A DNA stretch of 64,000 nt. Origin: Ancylostoma caninum (taxonomy: Eukaryota; Nematoda; Chromadorea; Rhabditida; Ancylostomatidae). The notes below the pieces were generated by a model, which did not search any database, was not told where the DNA came from, and was given only the letters and a program-made list of their open reading frames with translations. The translations under genes and the position numbers were made by a program. The stretch spans positions 558,001 to 622,000 of the forward strand of contig JBAJFG010000290.1 in the NCBI GenBank assembly GCA_037903475.1, given 5' to 3'. Below are positions 48,011 to 60,330 of the stretch, piece by piece; position 1 is the stretch's first letter, and each line of letters opens with the position of its first letter.

Positions 48011-51000
48011 AAAAGAATTTGTGATAAAAGATGTGTAAAATTCATAAAGGAATTTTGCTTATTTGCCCTTTTCATTCCCTAACCATATATGGGTAAATAG
48101 GTATAAATAATAGGTCCTCCCGGGAACTCGTCAGTACGGCGAGGAGGACCTTACCTTGTGTAATGTGAAGTCAAAAACATGTTTAAACATGTTTACCTCA
48201 GGTAACCCAAATGATACTGCGGCCTGTGGTGGAGTGGAACATAATTTAGAGTCGGAATCCACCCGTTACGCTTTTGCTACAGGAAACTTCAGCTGCAGAG
48301 TGACGCACGATGCTGTGCACTCCCCCCTCCCTGCCTCACCGCACCACCCTGCCTATCCGCGCCGCGTGGGAGTGTACCGCGTCGCATGGGTAACTGAAGG
48401 CAATTGAAATTCACTGCTTTTTTGTCATATAAACTTTCACGCGCAGAAAACAAACCTGAAGTCCTATGCATGAAAATGCAGCATTAGCAAAATAAGATGA
48501 CAGCCTTGAAAAATTCAGTACTCACGATTTACGAAAGGGTAAATTCTTGTTATGCACATTCCTTATACGCACCTAATTTGTGATTGTTAGCCTTGTAGTG
48601 TATCAGATATTTTCGGCTGTTATTTATTCCTCTATCATATCTTCAAAATGGGGCGAAACATTTTGCAGATTTGATTACGAGTATTCAATTTCGTGCTCAT
48701 ATTTTCAGCCTACAGAATATTTTCTTTTTCTTCAGTTGGGATGCATTAGGGACTAAATACTAAATGTGGCAGTTGTCAAAATCAGGGGCTGAATGGAAAC
48801 ATGGAGAGGTCCCTCCTGAAGACTGGTCCTTTGAAAATTCTACCTCTGCAAGTTTCTATCGTGCTAGTTGTCGTGGACATTTCTTACCACCTCTGCTCTG
48901 CTGGATTCGCTCTACAGCGCATTTTATTGTTGGTAACCAGTTGAATACTGTGCTGCAGTAAACAGCTTCGAGTAGCGTGTTTTAATGTAAACATGACTCG
49001 CGGTCACTAAAAGGATTCATCCGGTTTGTTATGCGTGCTGTGTGGTTCGCTAACATAAGCCTAACTATACTGGTACCGACCTACAGCTCAAACGACTCGT
49101 TTGAGGGAAACAAGTCGGAGAATTTCCTCATATTGGATCCATATAGTGGCTCTAAATATTGGAGACTAAGAAATCCTCAGTCGGGGAAAAACATAAAAGT
49201 ACCGGAACGCCTGAGGTCGAAACAGTTTCGGAGTTCCCTGTATATGCCATTTCTTCGGATTCCACTCACCTTTTTCGGTACTTTTTTTCCAAGATATCAG
49301 TCGAGTTTTTCTTTAAATACTTTTTGCGAAGACTTTTTGCCTAACCAGTTCTTATCTAACTTCCGCTTTTCCAGCAGAAGGCGCTCTGCAGAATTTACGC
49401 GAAAATTTCATAGAGGAGTTACAATAGCACGTCCATGACCTTCCTTGGCTACTGGCGAGTTCGGATGGTCAGATTTCTGCCTTATTTGGTTGCACTGATG
49501 AGAATGAAGCAGAGATTATTCCTTGGTCAGAAATCCTCTGTATAGCTCAACCCACAACAGCACTTTTTGACTAGTGTTGACCTGAACACGTGACCTTGAC
49601 CTTGGTGTCGAGCTAGTGTGACTAGGAATGGAAACAGTTCCCCGTGTATTCTCCACAGTCATGCATCACGTTTCTCTCGCTTAAAAACCGTCACGATCCG
49701 ACCCCAATTTCATCAATACGACTTCTAATCATTCCATGCAATCTCGTCGATATATTCGATATTTTATTCTTCGAATAGAGCGACTTTAAAGGTTTCGCGC
49801 TAATTTCTTTCATTAGCGATCCATTAAGGAGAATTTGTAGCTCACATGATGAACTAAATTTTTTTTTATTTTCATTGTAAGAGAGATAGTGGATAGCTTT
49901 TTTTCCATAGTACCGACATAGGCACACACGTCACCCACTATTTTTCACAGGAATAAATTGTCCACTCGATGGGGGCGACTTTTGTAGAGGGACTCCTGGA
50001 TGTTTTAGGGAATCAGCAGCCATCCTGCTAATGCAGCGTACTCCTCCATGGAAGTTCTCGGCAAGCTTTCAACCCTCTTGCCGGGTGAACATGTTATTTT
50101 TTCGGTTTTTTTTCTCCGTGGAATTTCGAATTTTTGGAAGTTTTCTCTGGTTCTAGAGCAAATATGAAGTATTCGTGAAGCAGGGGAGTACCTGTACAAC
50201 CTACGCGGCGGGAAAGGGGGAGGGGGAGGGGGATTCCCGTTTACCCGGCCACCGGAGCACGAGTCATTCTTCTCATCAACTTGTTAGTAAACCTGCTGCT
50301 CACTAAATAACTCATTCTAATCTTCGTTCAGAAAGATCCGAGGATTCAGTGTTTGCACTGTAGTTTTTTCTTTCTTTCTTTGGGTTGGTCATGAATAGCT
50401 GTTTTACCCAGAGGGGTAACTACGAATGTACCCTCTGAAAGCAACGCCAGTATGAACAGAACATGCCCTTTGCCGCTGCTGGATGTTATAAATAGAGAAT
50501 GGAAGAGTACATACAGTGTGAAGAATTATATTTGATTGTGTATATGTACTTCTGTTCTATATAGTTTGAAGTATAATATTTGATTGTATATATGTACTTC
50601 TGGTCTATTTCACCCCCTGTCACTTTCACTATCTGGTAAGCATCACTATGGCAAAACACGCCAGGTTTGGAGAGGGAAATCGTGCACTCCGGACTAGCGG
50701 TAAACCTACCCAGGATGTTCATAAATTTCACTGCTTCCCAATACAACACTATCGTTCCAATCATGGATGTGATTGTAGAGATTATTCCTTTTCCTAAATT
50801 CTCAAGTTCAATCTCGGAGATGGAAATCCTGAGCACCACATTTTACCATATCGGGCTGTTTAAGCTCTTGTTTTCATTGAAAAGCCTTCTCCTTCCTTGT
50901 GCGAATTGTCACTTTTTGTCATAACATTGTGCTAGGCCAATGTAAATTCTTTCCGTGCATCTCAACGGATCGAATCTAATGTTGAAGTGAAGGTCGGATA

Positions 51001-51404
51001 CATGTCCGATAAGCGTTCGCGTCTGAGTTATTCACGACATTTGCGGAGTTTTTATATCTACGGAATTTCTCGTAATCATCGCTGCTCGCGAGAAATATTC
51101 CACGAGCTATCTGTATGCGACGGATGGAAATATGTATAGGCTTCATATCAGTCGCTAGCTCCACCACGACAGACCAACATCGAAGACTCCAAGGATTCTT
51201 TCCAGGGAATTCTTACTTTGACTGAGAAGTATTTGCAGGGCAGGTGAGAAGAGGATGATTTGAATTTCTACCATCACCAGGGCTTGACTTTAAGCATAAA
51301 CGCTTTGTTCAAAACGGCGATCTTTTGAGCCATTATTCACGGATTCACAAACACATAACCAAGCGAAACTAGGTTACCAAACCAAATCTCACGTCCTATG
51401 TTAC
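48011..51404. other. Intergenic, no recognised gene
   Basis: Frames at 49031-49438 (plus) and 50486-50839 (minus) are the longest but show no domain, signal peptide plus motif, or exon series. Two copies of ATATTTGATTGTNTATATGTACTTCTG lie at about 50528 and 50577. Confidence 0.45.
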
Positions 51405-51590
51405 CTAAAGGGAAATCCAAACGGCCGTATGCAAGGGGCGGGTACCACGGTGCGGCGCGGCATTCGAGTTCTTTGTTGCTGGCAGAAGCAGACAACCAAA
51501 GCCAGCATGCAGAGCGCCTGTGTCTCTGCCCAAGAGAGCCGATCCGCGGTCCGCTTCTTGCACACGGTCGTTTGGAGTCCCCTATAACTC
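51405..51590. repeat. Diverged relative of the palindromic 199-bp MITE
   Basis: AAAGGGAAATCCAAACGGCCGTATGCAAGGGGC at the left is inverted as CTTGCACACGGTCGTTTGGAGTCCCCTAT at the right; closest to 45585-45742. Confidence 0.7.
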
Positions 51591-51664
51591 TATATAGTCT
51601 ATATGATAACCAACTACTTTAGCCATTATTTGACTTGCGTGGTGGAGAAATCCCAGCCCTGCCC

Positions 51665-51950
51665 AGCAGTGGCGAACGCAGAAAGTGGGCGGGAGGGGGG
51701 GGGGCGTGGGAAGAAAAGTGGGGTCTCCGCCGTTTTGGGGACCCAGACGGAAAATAAAATTAATAATAATATTAATTATAATAATAAACAATAAATAAAA
51801 AATATATTAAAAATAATAATAAAAATAAACAATTAAAAATAAACTAACACAAGATTTTTATTTGTATTGTAAAGTAATTTCGAAAATTTGGCGACCCATT
51901 CTCGGGGGGGGCGCCCCCCCCGCCCCCCCTTCCCCCCTGCGTCCGCCACT
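51665..51950. repeat. G-rich MITE-like repeat, best-kept copy
   Basis: CAGTGGCGAACGCAGAAAGTGGGCGGG at the left end and CCTGCGTCCGCCACTG at the right form terminal inverted repeats. The centre is AT-rich (ATAATAATATTAATTATAATAA) and a GGGGGGGCGCCCCCCC run precedes the right end. Confidence 0.75.
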
Positions 51951-52814
51951 GCTGCCCAGGTATATTCTGCTCTCTAACTTTCTTTTTTTTAATGAAAGAA
52001 AACCATGCGCAGAGCAAAATCTCCATTCAAGTTCCCTTGCTGTCCGGCGGGTTTTTTTTTGGGCCGTTCACCACATTTATGATCCATTTTGATGTGGCGA
52101 TAGATCTCCAGGAACGCTCCCGAGTTTTATTCTTCCCCGTTCCTGGTTCAACCTTGAATTCCCCTCGTTCACACATTATACTCAGGGAATATGTCTGCCA
52201 GCGGAGTTTTTCTGTAAGTTCCCCACTGGTTTGCACTTTGTCCGACAGCTGAAACGGGGTCAACAGCCATAACATATTGCTTTCTGTCGCCGTCCAACAT
52301 GTGATTTTTTTTCTAGGAAAGACATAGGTTCGCCTTTCACGCGGACTCTATGATTAATAGTTGTGTTTATTGCCTTCATCGTGGCACATTTATCTTTTGC
52401 AACTTTGCCTTCTCCTAGTGGGAGAACATGAGATTGACGGTGACGCTTCGCGAAGAAGCCAAGGTCTTTGTGCGCTTATGCTAGGGACGTTAGGATTTTC
52501 CGTTCCTCGTTTATGACAATTTTTATAGCGATATTTATGAAATATTGAATGTCAAGGAGGAGAACCGAAAAAAAAATCAGTGCGGTCGGTGGTGCTGAAA
52601 CTTTTTTTTCTTCGGAAAAATTCTAGGCCGGATTCAAGGGTGTGCTGGATTTTCCATTTTCCGTTTTACGCCCTTTTTTTTTAGCGAGTTCCTTCTCACG
52701 TTTTTATATTTTCTGAGATTTGAAATTTCAATTATACCGATTAATGTATAGAATTTTCCGTACTCTTTCCTGCACTGCCACTATAGTACGCGCGAAGTAT
52801 AGCATCCCGCGCGG

Positions 52815-52969
52815 AATCGATTCGGATATCTATCGATTTTGGTGGAGCTTCGCTGCCGTTGCTGATGCACCAGACTTGCTGATTATAGATCTGTATTGAT
52901 TACTGGTGGCTGGTGCATCAGCAACGGCAGCGAAGCTGCGCCCAAAATCGATAGCTATCTGAATCGATT
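52815..52969. repeat. 155-bp hairpin element
   Basis: Arms 52815-52873 and 52910-52969 pair with few mismatches (GCTTCGCTGCCGTTGCTGATGCACC against GGTGCATCAGCAACGGCAGCGAAGC), with a 36-base loop. Flanks remain similar outside (TAGCATCCC, GCATAGCGACACC). Confidence 0.88.
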
Positions 52970-55344
52970 GCATAGCGACACCCTTAGAAAGAATATTATG
53001 CGTTTTTCCTATACTTACGACCGAGTAAGGCTTTAGATAGCCATAGATTTATTTAAAATTCAAAATTCGATTTCGACTAAGTCTGTGATTTAGATGTTCG
53101 AAAAAGTGGTAGCAATGCAATCCTTTAGGAATTATAAGGAGGCGTCTAGGCATCCCTCTTTTTCGAACATTCAAATTCTTTGGATCTAGTCCTGAACCAG
53201 TAATCGAATGGGTGGAGTTGTTCGATTTTTATTCTGCCCAAAGTATACGTAGGCGCGACCCAGCTCTGCGATTGGTCGGTTGCGTGCAGACCACTCGCGG
53301 AATTCGGCCGAGCCGCCCTCTCCAGTAAAACGCTCCACCTGTGTCCACTATCGGGAGACGGAAGAGTATGATCTCCGTTAGAAGTCCTAGCCATCCGGAA
53401 TTTTAGGCGAAGGACTTTCCTTCTCTTTCTCTTTCTTACCTCTAATCTCTTTGCATATCTCGCTTTGCCATGACAGTGTATAGTCTGCTAGCTCAGAAAG
53501 GGTCGTTGAAGTGATTTCGTCCGCAATTACGGTGATGAGGTCGAAACTGCAGACAATGTCACACCACCGGCCCTCTCTGAGCTAACAGACTGTACCTAAG
53601 GCAAGAACTCAATTCTGTGGCGGTTTCAACTCTCGTACATGTGTTTTCTAGCATTTTCCACTCCTGATGCATAGGATTCTAGTACTGTTCTGCATAAACG
53701 GAACTCAATTTGCGGAGAATGCAACACTGTGCCTGGCGAAAAAGTGATATCGGTAAACATGCCGACCGCTCTCGAATCGGACCCTCTTGCATCCGTCGTT
53801 GATAGATACGAGAGAACAAGAGTTATGAAACAAAGTTTATTTGCCCAACACCATCCCGTGCAACCACTGCACTTGCACTTTCCGCTGACCTCGAATCATT
53901 TCAGTGCATTACATTTCACAATGCGTGAATTTCGTCGACAATGACCGCTTATTATCACACACAACTGAGACGGTTTGTTGCGCGCGTTTGGCAGAAATCC
54001 AACGACCGTCAGTCTTCTTACGGTGTCGCATGACTCACGAAAACTCACTCAGCATTGATCGTTCCCGTGTCGTGTCCGTTCAGTTTTGTGTCTCGCCCGC
54101 TTATCTTATCGCTAAACTTGTAAAAAGTGGTTCTAGCCTGCTGCTGGATTCCTGGCTTCCATTATGATCCTGATGTGACCTAGTTCACTATGTCGTGAAA
54201 ATTGCATCCAGACTCGCCGTTAGTCCGAATTTACCGCAACAAATCTGTGTAAATCACTTGCACTTTTAGTCTTAATTCGGTTTTTCTCTCTTAATTACAC
54301 ATACCTTCGTTTCATTTCCTCATCTGAGTTTTTTTCGTCGTCTGGTTTTTTCTCCCGCCTCTGAACGTGGAAAACACTGTGGACATTTATGTACTGCATT
54401 TATGTGGCCAAATTCAAAAGTTGTGAATTCGATGGTTTTCTTGTTGTTGGCCCTTGTCCATGGATACACATCGAATGAAGTACAGAGTATTTTCATGCGT
54501 ACTTAAACGTCAATCACGATTGCACCTAGTGTCGCCCATCCGCGTCGCGCACAACCTACGCGACGCGGATGGGCAACGCTTCAGGCCGCCGAGAGGTGCA
54601 GTCGTGATTAACGCTCCCTGTATCTTGGGTTGTAAGCATTGATTTTCTTGTAAATCACGTTGAATGGCAACGGTTCTCGTTTTTTTTTTCGAATCGACAG
54701 TCTCACTAACCGTATTTCATCTTCATTTTCGTGTCTGGGGTTTCCAGGGGAACCGGAGTGATCGGGAGAATAACCTCAGCATTGCAACAGGAAAAATATA
54801 ATTATTTGCCCCTGCCCTCCCTGTTATGTGTCCGATAACCCAGAGCTGGAACAAAACATGCTGCACACACGACGTCCGCCCACTTGCGGCGCTGAATAAT
54901 TGCACCCAATTTTGAACATTGGTCCATATTTCTTCGTCTATCATTGCACATGCATAAAATGGATCGTAACACATTGGTAAAGAAGTGTTTTTTTTTCTCT
55001 GCCGTACGTTGTATTGATTTTTGAAGAACCCTGTCGTTGATTTCAACAACCGGGGGTCATTCCGTATACTGACTGCAGCTAAAGAACTGGTATTTCAAAC
55101 GAAGACGATTGGGAGGTTTGAATTTTGTTTGATTGTGAATTAATATACGGTAAAGAACATTGTCCCGGACTTTTTTGCCGCAAAATTTCAATATCAAAAT
55201 TCTGGCTGAAACTTTGTCCATAATGGTTATTTGGTATTGTAACGACGAATACGATACTCATTCTGTACTGTAACACCATCTTTGTGGAGTCACGGTAGAC
55301 ATAAGGCAGGTGCGGAATCTTACAGGATCTTCTGAAAATTTGCA
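52970..55344. other. Intergenic, no recognised gene
   Basis: Holds a relative of the ~100-bp repeat (53255-53345), a segment near 53550-53600 matching 8665-8720 (CCGGCCCTCTCTGAGCT), and the fold-back at 54512-54610. Nothing coding recognised. Confidence 0.45.
54512..54610. repeat. Fold-back with perfect 16-bp GC-rich stem
   Basis: GCCCATCCGCGTCGCG (54534-54549) and CGCGACGCGGATGGGC (54559-54574) are perfect reverse complements around a 9-base loop. An outer imperfect pair, AATCACGATTGCACCT and AGGTGCAGTCGTGATT, extends it. Confidence 0.9.
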
Positions 55345-55695
55345 TAGTCTTTCTCAAAAATCCTTGGCTCACGCTGCACCGCCCATCAGCTCATCTACGC
55401 CGCACTACCTATACAATAATGTTATTATACAGGAAGCTCCAAATGTCCGCAGTCAAGAGGAACGTGACCACGACGCGGCTTTAGACAGAGACACAGGCGC
55501 TCGGCATGCTGCCACTGGTTGGCTGCAGAGTCAGAGAAGCCAGAGGCAGCATAGAGAGCGCCTGTGTCTGATCAAGGAGCCGCGCCGTGGCCACGCACTC
55601 TTGACTGCGGACATTTGGAGCTTCCTGTACGTGATGCGGCGTAGATGAGCTGATGGACGGTGCGGCGTAAGGCAAGGATTTTTGAGAAAGACTGT
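55345..55695. mobile_element. Palindromic MITE carrying a second MITE
   Basis: Outer ends TAGTCTTTCTCAAAAATCC and GGATTTTTGAGAAAGACT pair, followed inward by CACCGCCCATCAGCTCATCTACGCCGCA and its reverse complement. In its centre sits the complete element 55430-55627. A version without the insert is at 57766-57912. Confidence 0.85.
55430..55627. mobile_element. 199-bp palindromic MITE, nested copy
   Basis: CAGGAAGCTCCAAATGTCCG at the left and ACATTTGGAGCTTCCTG at the right; closely similar along its length to 16918-17116. TA lies on both sides of the insert, which fits a Tc1/mariner-type target. Confidence 0.85.
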
Positions 55696-55715
55696 AGAGG
55701 ACTCAGTTCTTATAC

Positions 55716-55980
55716 TGACTGTCATACAGTGACCGTCGATAACGGTGCGTTCTTCGCAGGCTCAGCAAGCACGCAGCGCAACCGCTCTGCTGCCGCCGGA
55801 ATCTTCGCCGCGACAACAAACTATGGTTCTATTGATAGTCGGCATCATGTAGGACGGGAAACTATTAGAAAAAAAAAACCCTGATTCACCACTACGGCGA
55901 CGACCCCATGGTTAGTGGCGCGGCGGCAGCGCGTGTTTCACGTGTCCGCGGAAAACGCACCACCGCCGACGCCCACTGTA
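55716..55980. repeat. ~265-bp MITE, GCGTCGATGGCGG family
   Basis: CAGTGACCGTCGATAACGGTGCG opens it and CACCACCGCCGACGCCCACTGTA closes it. GCAGCGCAACCGCTCTGC and GGCGCGGCGGCAGCGCGTG are the subterminal blocks. Confidence 0.75.
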
Positions 55981-57379
55981 TACATATATTTTGCACCTTG
56001 ACCCCGTCTGTATAGGGTTATGGTAAAATTACTGTAGGAAATTGGGGACAATGCCAGTCCATGAGAATTATTGTTGATATTCGTGACCAGCACATGAAAC
56101 AACACCTTCGTGTAAAGTTTCGGGGAATTCTGGGAGATGCCGCATAGTACCGTACACCTAGTGTAGTTCTCCGAAAACACGTTACGAATTGAAATTAGTC
56201 TGATAGTTCCTCCAACGTGTCAGGTAACCCTCAAACGGTTTTAGCCAGAATACTGATTGGTAATATGGAATAGTGCCTATTGGTTTTGGGGGTTCGGGGC
56301 AAAAAAAAAACCGTAATAGTGCCTTAAATCGTAATGAATTCACCTTTAGATTGCAGGGGCAATTCAAAGAGTAATGGCCTATCTTTGGACTTCTCAACGG
56401 CGTCTCATAAACAATCGTGACCGATGACGCAAAGCAACCACGTTCTGCTGTTTGTCTCGTCTCACGTCATTGCACTGATTGCGTCAGGGTTCTACTATTC
56501 CCCATCGTCTGTGCATAAGGTTTTTCCGATGTCTAAAGTTAGCCTAATCCTTGAGACCTTTGCACAGACACACAGCTTCATTAACTCTCGTTCCTCCCCT
56601 ACAACTCATCATCTGCTCTTTTTTTTCATTTGCTATCCCAGAGTCGAAATTTTGGCATCAGGACAAGCCCTATCAGCTAGATAGGGCCTTCAGACAAAAC
56701 TTGGAACCTGGGAAGCCTGCTCCGAGGACAGCAACGGCAGAATTTTCTAGTTTTGAAGTGAGCAGTGTTACAAACGCTGCTGGAGTTGATGCGCACCAGC
56801 ATCGTAGCTGCTCATAGATTGCACAATGCAGAGAAATAGGTTTGATGAGGGCTGTAGAAGGCGATGATGAACGGAAATTGCGTAACACTGTGCAACAACG
56901 ACTCATCACAAAATTCTTGTTGTATTTGAAAGCCTTAGCCAACATATAAACACCAACTCGTGGTTCGATGGGACAATGGCGCAGTTTGAATGGCGCAGAA
57001 CTATATCATGCACACGGCTGGCTTTAACATTCTGCGGTTGACATATTTTGGACGTTCTTTGAGTACAGCGAATGTTTTCTGGCATTTCCCTGCACTTATG
57101 CAGCGTTCGCGCTGCCTTTGTCGTCCATTTTGCTTATTCATTTCGAATGCTGCTGCATCGGTTTCGATTTGGTTTTCGTTTCGGAAGCCTAGTCACCCAT
57201 ATCCCTGTTTTTAACGTTCTTGAATCGAGTGGTGTGAAGAGTGCCGTATATTCATGAGGTTTTGACTTTTCAATCCATTTGGAAAACCATCCTTATTGAC
57301 ATGCCATATGCTGATTAGCTTCTGTTGCTCAATATTCCTCGAAGTGACTTGCATTCGAGGTGGTTTTTTTCTCACGTAT
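55981..57379. other. Intergenic, no recognised gene
   Basis: Degenerate fold-back relatives at about 56020-56160. The plus-strand frame 56551-56817 follows an acceptor-like TATCCCAG but nothing else marks it as an exon. Confidence 0.45.
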
Positions 57380-57738
57380 ACTGAGCGTCGATGGCGGTGG
57401 CTCTCCCGCGGCCTCGATAAGGACGCTGCGCAACCGCGCCGCGTGCACCGGAATCGATGTCATCTCCCGCCAGAATGCTACTTCTAGGCGCGTTTCTTCT
57501 CGATTTAATGATATTTTCCCTTATCGGATAGAAATGCTGCTAGAAATAGCATAACGGCGACGGGTGTGGAGCGTTACACCTGGAATGGACGATGCTGACA
57601 GGCCCTGCAATTGGTCTATTTGCTGAACTGACCAATCGTAGAGCTTGGCCGCACCTAACGGCGGCAGACGACATCGATTCCGACCTGCGCGGCGTCCTTT
57701 CCGAGGTCGCAAAAGGGCCACCGTAATCGACGCTCACT
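57380..57738. repeat. GCGTCGATGGCGG MITE with a ~100-bp insert
   Basis: Starts TGAGCGTCGATGGCGGTGGC and ends GCCACCGTAATCGACGCTCACTG. Between the two halves lies 57562-57660, which is the dispersed repeat also seen at 2281-2385, making this copy about 100 bases longer than its relatives. Confidence 0.75.
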
Positions 57739-57765
57739 GTAAACATATTGGATTCAGAATTATGT

Positions 57766-57912
57766 ATAGTCTTTCTCAAAAATTCTTGCCTCACGCTGAA
57801 CCGCCTGTCAGCTTAGCCACTTCACACCACGTATGATAATACAGAGGTGATGCGGCGCGGCTCAGCAGATGGGCGGTGAAGCGTGGGGCAAGTATTTTTG
57901 AGAAGGACTGTA
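57766..57912. repeat. 147-bp palindromic MITE without insert
   Basis: TATAGTCTTTCTCAAAAATTC at the left, GTATTTTTGAGAAGGACTGTA at the right; CACGCTGAACCGCC is mirrored by GGCGGTGAAGCGTG. Same family as the outer element at 55345-55695. Confidence 0.8.
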
Positions 57913-57991
57913 TGTACAGTGTTGCACAACTCATTCGCTGGTGTCCTTTATGCCTCGCAGATAGGAATAACTCAGTTACTATTTTTTAAAT

Positions 57992-58733
57992 AACTAGCTG
58001 CCATACCCGGCTTCGCTCGGGTGTTTTATTACCTAGGCTACATCATACTACTATTACTAATCACTACTAATTATTAACAATTACTATCATGGACAAATTC
58101 ATTAAAATCTCCATAACTTTGGTGATCAGCATGTTAGCGAAGCCCAGCTAACGTTTCCCATCGACTTGTGGGCGAAAAGTTAGCAAAGCTATTTCGGTGA
58201 CATTCAATCGACGTACTCGTACAAAATGGTTGTCATATTCATACTCAGCATATCGAGGAACCCCAGTAGAGATGTCTTCACCGCTTCATTGGGTAGAAGA
58301 GCCGAAAATAAATAAAATCGATGAATCGATATTTCGTGCAAAATGGCTGTCATATTCGCATTCAGCGTATCGAGGAACCCCAGAAGACATGTTTTTGTTT
58401 GTCCCCGAGCGAAAATTGAAAAAATCGATAAAATCGATAAATCAATATTTCGTGCAAAATGGTTGCCATATTTGTATTCAGCATATCAAAGAATCCCAGC
58501 AGACATGTCCTCATCGGCCGCAGCGCTAAAATTGTGAAAAATCGATGAAATCGGTACAATCGATAAATCAATCAATAATCCCAGGTGCAAAGTAGCCTAT
58601 AACCTCCACCGGCCCCCGAGGAACCTGTGTGCAAAATTTGGTCCCGTTCGGTTCATCCTCCGCGATTTCTATAAGGAACACACAAACACACACACACACA
58701 CACAAACAAACTTTCACTTTTATATATACAGAT
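57992..58733 (+). mobile_element. RTE/SINE-type non-LTR relic with 118-bp internal repeats
   Basis: Opens with TAGCTGCCATACCCGGCTTCGCTCGGGTG and closes with the CACACAAACAAACTTTCACTTTTATATATACAGAT tail, typical of RTE-related 3' ends and SINEs in nematodes and other animals. In between, a unit of about 118 bases starting AAAATGGTTGTCATATTCATACTCAGCATATCG is present three times (about 58223, 58340 and 58457). No protein is coded. Confidence 0.7.
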
Positions 58734-60330
58734 GAATGTTTCGAAAGACTCGAAATTCAAAGGCGAGATCATTTCAAGTTGCTAAGTTAGCCTACCCCTA
58801 TTAGGAATAATCTCCACTGAAATCCACGAAGTTGGAAACATTTTATAAACAGAAAAGGGGCAAAATCTTACTCTCTCCTGTTTGACATTCAAGGCGTTGT
58901 GTACAGTTTTCCCGCGCCATTAGTACTCGCCGTTTTCATGGACGAAACGAATGCGCCTTTGATACTCCTACAATTTCTCGGGTCTCGATCTTTGTTTCTT
59001 GCCATTAAAAAGAGCTCAGCATCGAAACACAAACGTATTCTTGTCGTATGCAGCTATGAATTCAGTTTCTGAACTGGGCTTATTCACTTTCCGCCTACAT
59101 GTAATACTTTTGGTCATGAACACAGAGCATGGACGCAGAACACAAACGAGATTTTGACAAATCAGCTATGCATGTGTACTTTACATCGGATACCGGTTTT
59201 TACACGTGCTCTGCTCTGTTCTGCTTTTCACCTCTTTTAATATGTTCTGTTGTGCGCACAGCAATTCAATGGTAATCATTTGGTCAACATTTATTGTTGT
59301 TCCCTCATATATACATACCATTCGTGCCCAACATATCCCATTCGCTCTTGAACATCGTTTTGCTTATGTTAGTACGTAAAATGTTTCATTCTAGCTTCAA
59401 AGTCATCATTTCAGGGCACTATTCAGCACAAAAATCACGTGCTAATGCATTTCGGGTCCAATGGGTGGAAACTCGAAAGTAACCTATGTTAGGGTAAGTT
59501 TCTTATGAAGTGATTCTTATTATCCTTACATTACTTTTCTCCTTTTTACTCATTCTCCGCTCCTTTTTGATAAGCTTTTTATCAGTCTAAGGATACGACA
59601 AGGATACAGAGGACTAGAATATTCCGAACAACAAGCACAACCATTTCTGCGCGGTGGTATAGTAGTTTATAATTGGGTGAATGAGTATCTCTGCAAAACT
59701 AGTTACTAGTTTGCTTTAGTCTGTACTGCTTTTTAAATCTCAACTACCCTCTCACAATATCTATCCACAAAAAGGAGCTACTGAGCTTTGTCGCTGAATC
59801 GTGCGACACATCTGGCAGAGTGTAAAAGTTGAAATTTCGTGAATAAACACATTTGTTCATTGCACTCATATCCAGCTGTGAAATGGCGCGAAACACATGA
59901 GAAATGGAGGAAATCGATATGGTATCCTCCGTGCGTCTAATCGCGCTTCATTTGACATTCGTGGGTCTCATCAGGCGTAGCTCACGCGCGCTTGTGCAAG
60001 TGACCGGACCCCCGTAAAATGGCGTGTCGTCACTGCGGTGCGCGACCATGTGCAAAGCAGCTGGAATCATGATTACGGTTTGAGTTTCTTTGCGTAGGAG
60101 ACATAATTTTTATTGTTCGTTTTGCATTTGTGACGCGCTAGGGCTGTTTGCCACCACTGGCTCTTTAACTCAGTGTCGAAAATTTCGACAAGTACCGTTT
60201 TCAAGCGAGTTATATTCATCTGCGCATTCTCCTTAGGTTCCAAAACTCGCTTTGAGACCATGACTTAGTGATAATTTCCTCTTACTATTCCTTCTACTCA
60301 AGTTTTAGTTGAACTCTCATGCATATTTAG
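58734..60330. other. Upstream of the AF9/ENL gene
   Basis: Must contain the promoter and first coding exon of the YEATS gene. One candidate exon 1 is ATG at 60049 to 60078 (MCKAAGIMIT), whose phase fits the next exon but whose donor GTTTGA is weak. No other gene recognised. Confidence 0.4.

Noticed and set aside
49031..49438. 135-codon plus-strand frame with a hydrophobic start
   Set aside because: No motif, no exon partners, composition like the surroundings.
50486..50839. 117-codon minus-strand frame
   Set aside because: Overlaps short AT-rich repeats and has no recognisable domain; opposite strand is equally open.
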